From assembly GCF_034718895.1 (NCBI RefSeq), contig NZ_JAYERP010000001.1, forward strand, positions 62,001-126,000: a stretch of 64,000 nucleotides of DNA, given 5' to 3'. The translations under genes were made by a program, and so were the position numbers. This document shows, piece after piece, positions 25,767 to 33,410 of this stretch (position 1 is its first letter; each line of letters begins with the position of its first letter). The notes under the pieces are model-generated. The model ran no database searches. It was not told the DNA's origin and saw nothing but the letters and a program-made list of their open reading frames with translations. The stretch is from Paenibacillus phoenicis (GTDB lineage: Bacteria; Bacillota; Bacilli; Paenibacillales; Paenibacillaceae).

Positions 25767-26987
25767 TTATTGGTAGGTGACGATCAGCGCATTGCTGATT
25801 TTGCGGCCCGGTTGGGTCAGGTATTTCCCGTTATAATACAGGCCGCTGGAGGCGCCGCCGTCGAGGTTCATCGCTTGGTACGCGCCGGCTTGCTTCATGA
25901 TTTCCGCGAGCTGCGGAATCGTGGCGCCGCCGGTGGTCAGCAGGATCAGCTTATGGTCGCGCGTGAGGCCCAAGGCGCTGCGGGCACCGCCGCCGGTGAG
26001 CATTTTCGGGTCCTTGAAGCCCTCCGCTTTGACGTCAACGGCTACTTTGCCATTGACCACAAGGCGCGGCCCGGCTTGAAGCGCTCCCTCCATCGTGCCT
26101 GCGTTAAAGGCATCGTTGAAGTCATCGCCGGGGATCAACCGCGCCAGCAGGTTGGAGTCATAGGTGAAGATGGTGCGCTTGTCGCCGGAAGCTTTCATCT
26201 TCAACTCGCCGCCGCTGACTATATAGCCGTAAGGAGCTTTGTAGGCGTTATCTGTATAAGCGTTGAAGAACGTGCCGTTGATGGCAACGACAGCCTTATG
26301 GCGCTTGGCGAGGCTGCTCAGTTCCTCGACCTTGCCGACCGCGTCGCCAGCGAGCGCCACCTTCAGGCGGACTTTGGGATCCATCAACGAGATGGTGACC
26401 ATCTGCGTGGAGAAGGAACGTCCGCCCACTTTAAACGTCTTGCGCGCGCTGACGATCGCTTTTGAGGCGCCGGCGCTGGTGAGCGCGCTGCGGCTTGTAT
26501 ACGGCAGGGTCAAGCGGGCATCGCCTTGACCCAGGGTAACTGAGCCGGCGGTTTTGTCCCATTCCGCCGGCAAATTGAACGTGGCGCTGACGAATTGCAG
26601 CGGCACGTAGGTCGCGCCGGCCTGGGTGAACGGCGCGTCGGCTAGGGTGGTCGGCTCGCCGTTAACCTCGGCCTTGGCGGAGCCGACCTTCAGGATCGCG
26701 GACGTGGCTTCGCCCTGCGCGATCGTCAACTGCTGCCGGGCTGCATCCCACTGAACCTGGATACCGTTCAGTCCGTTTAAGGCCCGGCTGGGCACAAAGG
26801 CATGTCCGCTGGAAGCGTCCAGCAGGACGACGTTTTTGGCAGGCGCCGCCGTCGCCGTGCCTGCGGCGGAGGCGGGAGCGGGGGCAGAGGCCCAACTGAT
26901 GCCGCCGGAGATGAGGCAGACCAGGGCGAGCCCTAGAAGCAGCAGGCGTTTCGCAAAGGCGCGATAGAATATGCTCGTTTTGTTCAT
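25767..26987 (-). CDS. Secreted phosphodiester glycosidase-domain protein
   Basis: About 406 residues. Signal peptide (LLLLGLALVCLISGGISWASA), a copper-amine-oxidase-like N-terminal wall-associated domain (about 50-150, VVLLDASSGHAFVPSRALNG, ATYVPLQFVSATFNLPAEWD), and a C-terminal NAGPA/DUF2233 domain (about 185-405) with INGTFFNAYTDNAYKAPYG, LQAGPRLVVNGK and MNLDGGASSGLYYNG. This fold is shared with the enzyme that uncovers mannose-6-phosphate; bacterial members cleave sugar phosphodiesters in the envelope. Start is ATG 26987 (or TTG 26990, better spaced from AAGGAG). The 200-bp repeat copy B ends 36 bp upstream of the start. Confidence 0.85.
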   Translation of the reverse strand: MNKTSIFYRAFAKRLLLLGLALVCLISGGISWASAPAPASAAGTATAAPAKNVVLLDASSGHAFVPSRALNGLNGIQVQWDAARQQLTIAQGEATSAILKVGSAKAEVNGEPTTLADAPFTQAGATYVPLQFVSATFNLPAEWDKTAGSVTLGQGDARLTLPYTSRSALTSAGASKAIVSARKTFKVGGRSFSTQMVTISLMDPKVRLKVALAGDAVGKVEELSSLAKRHKAVVAINGTFFNAYTDNAYKAPYGYIVSGGELKMKASGDKRTIFTYDSNLLARLIPGDDFNDAFNAGTMEGALQAGPRLVVNGKVAVDVKAEGFKDPKMLTGGGARSALGLTRDHKLILLTTGGATIPQLAEIMKQAGAYQAMNLDGGASSGLYYNGKYLTQPGRKISNALIVTYQ

Positions 26988-27022
26988 CAAGTTGGTTTCT
27001 CCTTTTATGTATATTGGGAATC

Positions 27023-27222
27023 GCTTCTTTAGGTAATATCGGAAATGTATTCGATTTTTCATATACAAAAGGGTGCCAACGACGAAAAAATTGGAATATA
27101 TTCGGTTTTTCATATAGATTTCGATCAATTCTCTCGAAACTGGGCAAATATATATGAAATTTCATATACATTCCCTTAAAACCGCAGAAAACGCTGAAAT
27201 GTATTCGATTTTTCGCATACAT
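27023..27222 (-). repeat. 200-bp four-unit intergenic repeat, copy B (inverted)
   Basis: Reverse-complement counterpart of 8363-8562, same length to the base. Units end at 27220, 27169, 27117 and 27066 on the minus strand, giving 51, 52 and 51 bp spacing. The same 62-codon frame is open (ATG at 27222); 41 of 62 residues agree with copy A. It lies directly before the phosphodiester glycosidase gene. Confidence 0.9.
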
Positions 27223-27276
27223 TTGGTGCGGAAGGGAAGTGGAGACGAACTACATTGTGTGGAAGGTGAGTGTGGG

Positions 27277-27598
27277 CGCACCCATACCAATAAACAACGG
27301 TTCGAAGGGGAAGTTGAGCTGCATCGACACCAAATAAATAACGATAAAATAACGATGCGAGGAGGGGAGCCGCATCCATACCAGTAAATAACGGTTTGGA
27401 GGAGATAAACAACGGTGTAAGAGGGGAAGTCACATCCACACCAAAAAACGGTGCAAGTGCAACCCCTCACACTGCGTTGCAGCTTTATCCGCCGCATTCA
27501 CAATCACACCTCATCCACCACCGCTCTCGCCAAGCTCACCATCCGTCGCATCCACCGCTATTGTCACGTTCACCACTGCTTTCGCCGCATCCACCGCT
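27277..27598. repeat. Intergenic stretch of degenerate short repeats
   Basis: Noncoding. Variants of GCATCCATACCAATAAATAA followed by CGGT and a GAGGGGAAGT-like stretch recur near 27277, 27320, 27371 and 27431. From 27485 a second series of CGCATCCACCGCT-like C-rich units runs to the end of the phosphorylase gene. No convincing gene or terminator is present. Confidence 0.65.
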
Positions 27599-27599
27599 C

Positions 27600-29216
27600 T
27601 CACCGCATATACAGCTTCCGGTAATACTCCTCCAGCATCCGCTTGGTTGAGAATGCCTCGCGGGTGGTTTCGATGCTGCGCTGCATCATCTGCACCCAGC
27701 GGGGGCGATCCTCGTAGTAGGCCGGCACGACCCGGTTGAGCAGCGTGTCGTAGAGCGCTGCGCTGTCATGCCGGTCCAGCTCGTCCGGGTCGGCCGACTC
27801 GAAGCCGTCGCCGATCTGCCAGCCGTTCTCGCCGTCCAGGCAGGCCTCCGGCCACCAGCCGTCGAGGATCGAGCAGTTCAGCACGCCGTTGACGGCGGCT
27901 TTCATCCCCGAGGTGCCGCTCGCTTCCAGCGGCCGGCGCGGGTTGTTCAGCCAAACGTCCGCGCCGCGGGTCAGCTTGGCGCCGATCGTCATGTCGTAGT
28001 TTTCCAGAAACACGACGCTGCCAGGATATCGCTTCATCATCGCGACCAGGTTGCTGACGATCCGCTTGCCAGTTTCGTCATTCGGATGGGCTTTACCGGA
28101 GAACACAAGCTGGATCCGTCCGGATTCAAGGTAAGGTGCGATTAGGTCCGGACGGGAAAAGATCAGGTCGCTGCGCTTATACGGCGCAGCCCGGCGCGAG
28201 AACCCGATCAGCAGCCGCTCCGGATTCAGCTCCACTCCCGACCGCTCGCGGATCAACCCGATCAGCTCGCGCTTCAACTCCATATGGACGGCCCATACAT
28301 CGCCGCCCTCGTCATAAGCGCGGAGCATCCGCGGGTCGGCCCACGTCGGCAGGTGGATCGCGTTGGTGATCCCGATGATCTCCGCGCGCCCGGCCACGTC
28401 CTTCCACATGCGGTTTGCGGTCTCCGCATGCAGCGCAGCCACGGCGTTGGCGCGGCGCGCCAGCCGCAGACCGGCGACGGTCATGTTAAACGGGTTGCCG
28501 CCAATCCGCTCCATCTGATCGCGGCTTAACCCGTTAAAGGCGGACATCGCCTCCAGCAAATCCAGCCCATGGGCTTCGTTGCCTTCCTTGACCGGCGTAT
28601 GGGTCGTGAACACGACCGTTTCGCGGGTATTCCGCCAAGCGGATTCGAAGGTCAGCCCGGCCTGCATTTTTTCGCGGATCAGCTCCGTGGCGGCCAGGGC
28701 GGCATGCCCCTCGTTGAAATGGTACACCTCTACCGGGATGTTCAGCGCGCGCAGCGCCTTTACGCCCCCGATGCCCAGCACGATTTCCTGGGCGATCCGC
28801 TCCTCGCCGAAGCCGCCGCCGTATAAGCGAGCGGTAATCCAGCCGTTCTCGCTGCCCGGGAGGTCGGTATCAAGCAAATAAAGTGGATTATTGCCAAACT
28901 GTTCGGTTTTCCATACTTTGCAAGGAACCTCGGTATTTTTGATCGTCACCGTGACGGTGATACCGGTGTCCTCAAGAAACTCGTATTCGTGATCGGTAAA
29001 CATATCGTAGGGCCGTCCATCCTCGCCGATCCGCTGATCGGTATATCCTTGCTTCCACTTGATGCCAACTCCGACGAGCGGAGCGCCGATATCTTTGGCC
29101 CCTTTGATAAAATCACCGGCGAGGACGCCAAGTCCTCCCGCATACATTTTAAAATCGGAATGAAGACCGTACTCCATGCTGAAATAAGCAACGGTAGGGA
29201 GCTGCCTTTCGCCCAT
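27600..29216 (-). CDS. glgP: Alpha-glucan (glycogen/maltodextrin) phosphorylase, short form
   Basis: About 538 residues, GT35 family, PLP-dependent. It releases glucose 1-phosphate from alpha-1,4-glucans. Key stretches: VAYFSMEYGLHSDFKMYAGGLG at the N-terminus, HFNEGHAAL, FTTHTPVKEGNEAH, and near the C-terminus ASGTSGMKAAVNG with the PLP lysine. The length is that of the compact bacterial type, well below the 800 residues of classical GlgP. Start ATG 29216 has AGGAGG 7 bases upstream. It stands alone, not inside a glg operon. Confidence 0.9.
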   Translation of the reverse strand: MGERQLPTVAYFSMEYGLHSDFKMYAGGLGVLAGDFIKGAKDIGAPLVGVGIKWKQGYTDQRIGEDGRPYDMFTDHEYEFLEDTGITVTVTIKNTEVPCKVWKTEQFGNNPLYLLDTDLPGSENGWITARLYGGGFGEERIAQEIVLGIGGVKALRALNIPVEVYHFNEGHAALAATELIREKMQAGLTFESAWRNTRETVVFTTHTPVKEGNEAHGLDLLEAMSAFNGLSRDQMERIGGNPFNMTVAGLRLARRANAVAALHAETANRMWKDVAGRAEIIGITNAIHLPTWADPRMLRAYDEGGDVWAVHMELKRELIGLIRERSGVELNPERLLIGFSRRAAPYKRSDLIFSRPDLIAPYLESGRIQLVFSGKAHPNDETGKRIVSNLVAMMKRYPGSVVFLENYDMTIGAKLTRGADVWLNNPRRPLEASGTSGMKAAVNGVLNCSILDGWWPEACLDGENGWQIGDGFESADPDELDRHDSAALYDTLLNRVVPAYYEDRPRWVQMMQRSIETTREAFSTKRMLEEYYRKLYMR

Positions 29217-29391
29217 GGGAATACCTCCTTTGCTATGCAAACGTCATGCTGCACTGAAAGCGATTTACGCTATTAGTGTAGTCCGGAGGCGGGCGGAAGG
29301 TGACTGAAGGGGGATTGGCCCGTGAGAGCGGGGAGAGAGAGGCAGCGGGGAAATGGGGGATTACTGCGTTAACACCCGGGAAGAAATTCGC

Positions 29392-29985
29392 TTAAGCCGG
29401 GCCATATTCATCCGGGCGGATGTCGCTGTCAACGTAAGCCCGCTCCTGTTCTTCGCTAGCGATTGCTTGAATTTCTTCGGAACCGATGTTGATGTAGACG
29501 TAACCGTCCTGGGCTTGCTTCTTTAAGGCACGTTCCTTAAAATATTTCGGGCTTGCCTCGCCCGACTCCTCGTCATAGACGAGCAGAATACCATCGGTCT
29601 TCCGGAATAGCAGCTCGTCCCGGCCCGCAAACTGCCAAGGGCCGAGGTAAGGATCTTTGCTCGCTGCAGCATAATGGTCGACCTGGCGAAGAATTTGCGA
29701 ATAGTAGTCTTTTTTCTCATCGCTCCATTTCTCTTCTTGACGGCTGTAGGCGGTGATGATCGAGCATTTCAGCTGGGGGTACCGCTTCCTCAACTCAAAC
29801 ACAGCTTCGCAAGCCCACAGATCCACGCCGTATTGGCCGGGGGTAATGACCCATTCTAACCCTTCTTCCAACAAGGGGATGAGGCGATGGGTGATCGCTT
29901 GACGGATATAGGGAATGCCTGGGTGCTTCTGGTTGTAAATACCGAGCTCATGGGCGCGGTAACCGGTGACGAGCAGATTTTTCAA
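29392..29985 (-). CDS. ypsA: YpsA-like (DUF1273, SLOG superfamily) protein
   Basis: A 197-residue cytoplasmic Rossmann-like protein. The YpsA/DUF1273 pattern is clear: LLVTGYRAHELGIY at the N-terminus, EWVITPGQYGVDLWACE, IITAYSRQEEKWSDEKK, and GRDELLFRKTDGILLVYDEESGE. The SLOG fold suggests nucleotide or ligand binding; in B. subtilis YpsA affects cell division and envelope phenotypes. TTG start with AAGGAG 8 bases upstream. Confidence 0.88.
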   Translation of the reverse strand: MKNLLVTGYRAHELGIYNQKHPGIPYIRQAITHRLIPLLEEGLEWVITPGQYGVDLWACEAVFELRKRYPQLKCSIITAYSRQEEKWSDEKKDYYSQILRQVDHYAAASKDPYLGPWQFAGRDELLFRKTDGILLVYDEESGEASPKYFKERALKKQAQDGYVYINIGSEEIQAIASEEQERAYVDSDIRPDEYGPA

Positions 29986-30196
29986 GTTGATAACTCCTTA
30001 GCTTCAGTTGTTCCTAGGGCCGATCGCGGCCACGTAACGTATTATACCTTGCTATCCCTTCCCGGCAAAAACAAAAACACCGCTTCGCGCAGGAGGAAGA
30101 CCTCACCGGCTCGGCGGTAGATGTTTGACATTGATCATACGCGGGATCAGGCAGATCGCCCAAGCCCATGGCAGCGGTTACAAAAAACGCTACCCA

Positions 30197-30307
30197 TTAA
30201 CCGTGAATCGAGAGTAGGGTAAATACCGTGTAGAACACTGCGTAAAAAACACCCAGCCCAACAATCCATAGAAAAGCGTTGCCTTTCAATTTCTCCGGTT
30301 GCCACAT
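30197..30307 (-). CDS. 36-residue single-helix membrane protein
   Basis: A very short gene with a good ribosome site (AAAGGAGCGAGTCCTC then ATG at 30307) and a clean stop (TAA, 30197-30199). After a charged MWQPEKLKGN start, residues 11-33 form one hydrophobic helix (AFLWIVGLGVFYAVFYTVF). Similar one-helix miniproteins are common in spore-forming Bacillales but I do not recognise a named family. Confidence 0.6.
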   Translation of the reverse strand: MWQPEKLKGNAFLWIVGLGVFYAVFYTVFTLLSIHG

Positions 30308-30435
30308 GAGGACTCGCTCCTTTACGTTTCACTGGACTTACAAATGTGAACAAATTGTGTCTGACTTAATTATTGAACATTTTGTGTCAAAAATCAAACA
30401 ATTTATTGAACGAATTCAAACTTTTTTTGAAATCA

Positions 30436-30463
30436 ACAAAAAACCATGCCCCGTAAGGCATGG
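30436..30463 (-). terminator. Terminator of the minus-strand hypothetical gene
   Basis: Stem CCATGCC / GGCATGG (30444-30450, 30457-30463) followed on the minus strand by TTTTTTG. Confidence 0.8.
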
Positions 30464-30485
30464 TCGGTCGCTCGAGTTTCAGTTA

Positions 30486-30998
30486 TTATCCTTTAAATGG
30501 GGAAAAGCCTTCCTCCGCCAAATACTCTCCGGCTTCCTCGCGGGTTTCGAAGGCCATCTCCAGGCTTAATCCGGAGTAGATATACCACAAATCATCCTCG
30601 TATTTGAGCGTCAGCTTCTCGCCTTTGGCATTTGCCCACACACCCCCGGTTGAGGTGTTCTGCAGGGAAGCGTCTTTCGATCCGGAGTTCACAGAGGGTG
30701 AAACGCTGTCTTCGTCCTTCCGGACGGACAAAGCGGTAATTGACGCCTTGACCAGGCGGCGCAGCTCGGGCTCCGCCATGTCCCGAATATTCACGAATCC
30801 TTTGGCATCGGTCTCATAACCGTCCAGCAGCCCGGCGTAAACAAACCCGTTCCCGTTGGGGTGCAGGTGGTAGACGACGGTCTTTTTATCATAAACGCTG
30901 CCTTCATAGTGGAAATTTACCCGGCCCAGCGATACGTTTCTTTGTTCCAGCTCAGGGAATGATTTGAAGATTTCCAGTTTCTGCTCAAATGTCAGCAT
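30486..30998 (-). CDS. Conserved-looking hypothetical protein
   Basis: About 170 residues, soluble, no signal peptide. An N-terminal alpha/beta part (LTFEQKLEIFKSFPELEQR, GSVYDKKTVVYHLHPNGNGF) is followed by a Ser-rich linker (about 105-125) and a C-terminal part (WANAKGEKLTLKYEDDLWYI). I do not recognise the family. Start ATG 30998 is preferred over an in-frame TTG three codons upstream because GAGAGG lies 9 bases before it. Confidence 0.65.
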   Translation of the reverse strand: MLTFEQKLEIFKSFPELEQRNVSLGRVNFHYEGSVYDKKTVVYHLHPNGNGFVYAGLLDGYETDAKGFVNIRDMAEPELRRLVKASITALSVRKDEDSVSPSVNSGSKDASLQNTSTGGVWANAKGEKLTLKYEDDLWYIYSGLSLEMAFETREEAGEYLAEEGFSPFKG

Positions 30999-31155
30999 GC
31001 AGCCCAACCTCTCAAATGGCGAAATTGCGGGGGCTTGTCCTTCCCGCGTCTATTGATTATAGCATATCGGACGCTCCAATTCGTTCCGTTTCCCCATCGG
31101 CGGGTTAGCAGTTATAATGAATGGAAGATGAATCGAGCAAAGGAGGAAGGAACGA

Positions 31156-32142
31156 ATGGGAGAGGCGACGATCAAGTGGGGAATTTTAGCGGCTGGGGGA
31201 ATTGCCGAATCGTTTGCGGGGGATTTGGCGCATGCGAGCAACGGCGAAGCCTATGCCATCGGTTCGAGAAATCTGGAGAAGGCCAAGGCGTTTGCTGAGA
31301 AATTTGGGATTCCTAAAGCGTATGGAAGCTATGAGGAACTGGTCGCCGACCCGGAAGTCGATGCCGTCTATGTAGCTACACCGCATCCTTACCATAAGGA
31401 AAATGTGATGATGGCACTGCGTGCGGGAAAGGCTGTCTTATGCGAGAAGCCGTTTACGGTCAATGCCGCCGAATTGGAGGAACTGGTAGCCTATGCCCGC
31501 GAACACAAGCTGTTCCTGATGGAAGCGATGTGGACGCGGTTCCTGCCAGTCATCCGCCGGGTGCGGGAATGGCTGGCGGCCGGACGGATCGGCGAAGTGC
31601 GCATGGTGAAAGCGGACTTTGGCTTCCGCGCCGGCTGGGATCCGGCCGGGAGGCTGCTCAACCCCGAGCTTGGCGGCGGGGCGCTGCTGGACGCCGGCAT
31701 CTACCCGGTTTCGTTTGCGTCGATGGTGCTGGGGCCGCACCCGCAAAGCATCCAAAGTACAGCGCATATCGGGGAAACCGGGGTCGATGAGCACTTCTCC
31801 GTATTGTTGACCTATGAAAATGGGGCTGTCGCTTCCTTAAACGGCGCCGTGCGGTTGGCGATCGGCAACGATGCTTATATTCATGGAACGAACGGCAAGA
31901 TATACATTCCCGGGTTCCTTAACGCGACCACGGCCACGTTGTATGTCGATGGGGAAGAGCCTGAGACCGTGACCGATGATCGGACCTTTAAAGGTTACGC
32001 CTATGAGGCGGAAGCCGTCGGTCTGGCCCTGAATGCCGGGTTGACCGAAAGCAGCGACATTTCGCTCGATGAATCGCTGGCTATCCTGCGCTTGATGGAT
32101 CAGATTCGCGGGCAATGGGGGCTGAAATATCCGTTTGAATGA
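31156..32142 (+). CDS. Gfo/Idh/MocA-family oxidoreductase
   Basis: A 328-residue NAD(P)-dependent dehydrogenase: Rossmann start WGILAAGGIAESFAGDLAHA, VDAVYVATPHPYHKENVMMA, and AVLCEKPFTVN with the catalytic lysine. The C-terminal domain has ADFGFRAGWDPAGRLLNPEL and GGGALLDAGIYP, the pattern of dihydrodiol or glucose-fructose dehydrogenase-like members. AGGAGGAA is upstream. The SEC-C protein gene follows closely in the same direction. Confidence 0.9.
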   Translation: MGEATIKWGILAAGGIAESFAGDLAHASNGEAYAIGSRNLEKAKAFAEKFGIPKAYGSYEELVADPEVDAVYVATPHPYHKENVMMALRAGKAVLCEKPFTVNAAELEELVAYAREHKLFLMEAMWTRFLPVIRRVREWLAAGRIGEVRMVKADFGFRAGWDPAGRLLNPELGGGALLDAGIYPVSFASMVLGPHPQSIQSTAHIGETGVDEHFSVLLTYENGAVASLNGAVRLAIGNDAYIHGTNGKIYIPGFLNATTATLYVDGEEPETVTDDRTFKGYAYEAEAVGLALNAGLTESSDISLDESLAILRLMDQIRGQWGLKYPFE

Positions 32143-32164
32143 AATGAAGAAGGAGTAGTTTTAC

Positions 32165-33334
32165 ATGACTGATCAGACGAACCAACTGCTAGAGGAGAAC
32201 AATATTAAGCATGCGATGATTGGCGAGGTGATGCATCGGCTGTCGGACATCTTGCCCAGCCTGACCAAGACCAGGCTGGCGGCGTTAGCCGCCGTTTATA
32301 GCATCCCTGGCCGCTCCAAGATGAAGAAGGAGGAGCTGGCCGCCGCCGTTCAAGCAAGCATTGAGAATCCCGAATCGCTGGAGGTTGCTTTACGAAATAG
32401 CAGACCGAAGGAATGGGAGCTGTTCGCCTCGCTGCTTTACGGTTCCTATCAACCAAGCAACGCGACACCTTTCGGATACTACTATTATTTCCTGGATCGC
32501 GGCTTGCTGTTTACTTTTTTCACTGATAACCAGTTGCACCTGGTGATTCCGGACGAAGTGAAGGCAGCCTTCCGGAAGCTGGATCAACCGGCTTTCCGGC
32601 AAGCGCTGGAACGAAGCCACCGGCTCTACAATTACTTGATGGCCGCGATTAATCTGTATGGAATCATCGCGCCAGCGAAGCTTACGGAAATCTATAACGC
32701 GCAGAACAGCCATGCATCCATCACAGAAGAGGACTTGCTGCAACAGCTGAACCAATTTTTACTCCGGACGGATCAGTATTTTGAGCTTCGTCAGGGCTAT
32801 ATCGCCTCCTTGGACATGGAAGACAAAGAATTTGACGAGCTCAAGGGCAAAGTGCAAGGGAAACCTTACTACGTGCCGGAGGCGCAGGAACTGCTTAAAT
32901 ATGCGGATCAAGACTACTTTGAGATGACTCCGCAACTGACGGCGTTGCGGGAGTTTGTGACGAAGGAGTTTCATTTGGATGCGGAAAGCGCGGAGTATTT
33001 AGTAGACGACATTCAACTCGGCTGCTCGATGGAAGCTTCCTTGCAGGATCTGCTCTACGAATTCGAACGTCGGGACCTGAACTTCTCGTCGCAGAAGCAG
33101 GCACAGCAAGCGGTAGCCCTCATTGGCGACGTATACGATCACACCCGGATGTGGTCCAATGCCGGACACACGTTGGACGAGCTGCGCCGGATGCAGGACA
33201 ATTCCGGAAGCTCGCAAGCGAGACCTTCCATTCGCGGGCATATCGTTAAGCAAGCCCGGTCGAACAAGATCGGCCGCAACGAACCTTGCCCTTGCGGAAG
33301 CGGTTTGAAGTACAAGAAATGCTGTGGAAAATAA
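32165..33334 (+). CDS. SEC-C metal-binding motif protein
   Basis: A 389-residue, mostly helical protein of unknown role with a C-terminal SEC-C zinc motif ([18 protein letters not shown]), the element that ends many SecA proteins and is also found in unrelated proteins. The N-terminal region (about 15-70) is SAP/Rho-N-like ([21 protein letters not shown]). Relatives are common in Paenibacillus as 'SEC-C domain proteins'. It starts 22 bp after the oxidoreductase with AAGGAG upstream, and ends at a strong terminator shared with the AraC regulator. Confidence 0.8.
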   Translation: MTDQTNQLLEENNIKHAMIGEVMHRLSDILPSLTKTRLAALAAVYSIPGRSKMKKEELAAAVQASIENPESLEVALRNSRPKEWELFASLLYGSYQPSNATPFGYYYYFLDRGLLFTFFTDNQLHLVIPDEVKAAFRKLDQPAFRQALERSHRLYNYLMAAINLYGIIAPAKLTEIYNAQNSHASITEEDLLQQLNQFLLRTDQYFELRQGYIASLDMEDKEFDELKGKVQGKPYYVPEAQELLKYADQDYFEMTPQLTALREFVTKEFHLDAESAEYLVDDIQLGCSMEASLQDLLYEFERRDLNFSSQKQAQQAVALIGDVYDHTRMWSNAGHTLDELRRMQDNSGSSQARPSIRGHIVKQARSNKIGRNEPCPCGSGLKYKKCCGK

Positions 33335-33353
33335 ACCAAAGCATCAATTCTAA

Positions 33354-33387
33354 AAGGCTGCCTAAGCACTCAAGCTTAGGCAGCCTT
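33354..33387. terminator. Bidirectional terminator
   Basis: Perfect thirteen-bp stem AAGGCTGCCTAAG / CTTAGGCAGCCTT with an 8-base loop, between convergent genes. Confidence 0.88.
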
Positions 33388-33410
33388 CTTCTCATTCTGG
33401 AACCACCGTC

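Noticed and set aside
26662..27222. 186-codon minus-strand frame starting in repeat copy B
   Set aside because: Beyond the repeat it runs out of frame through the signal-peptide region of the phosphodiester glycosidase, so only the 62-codon repeat part deserves attention.
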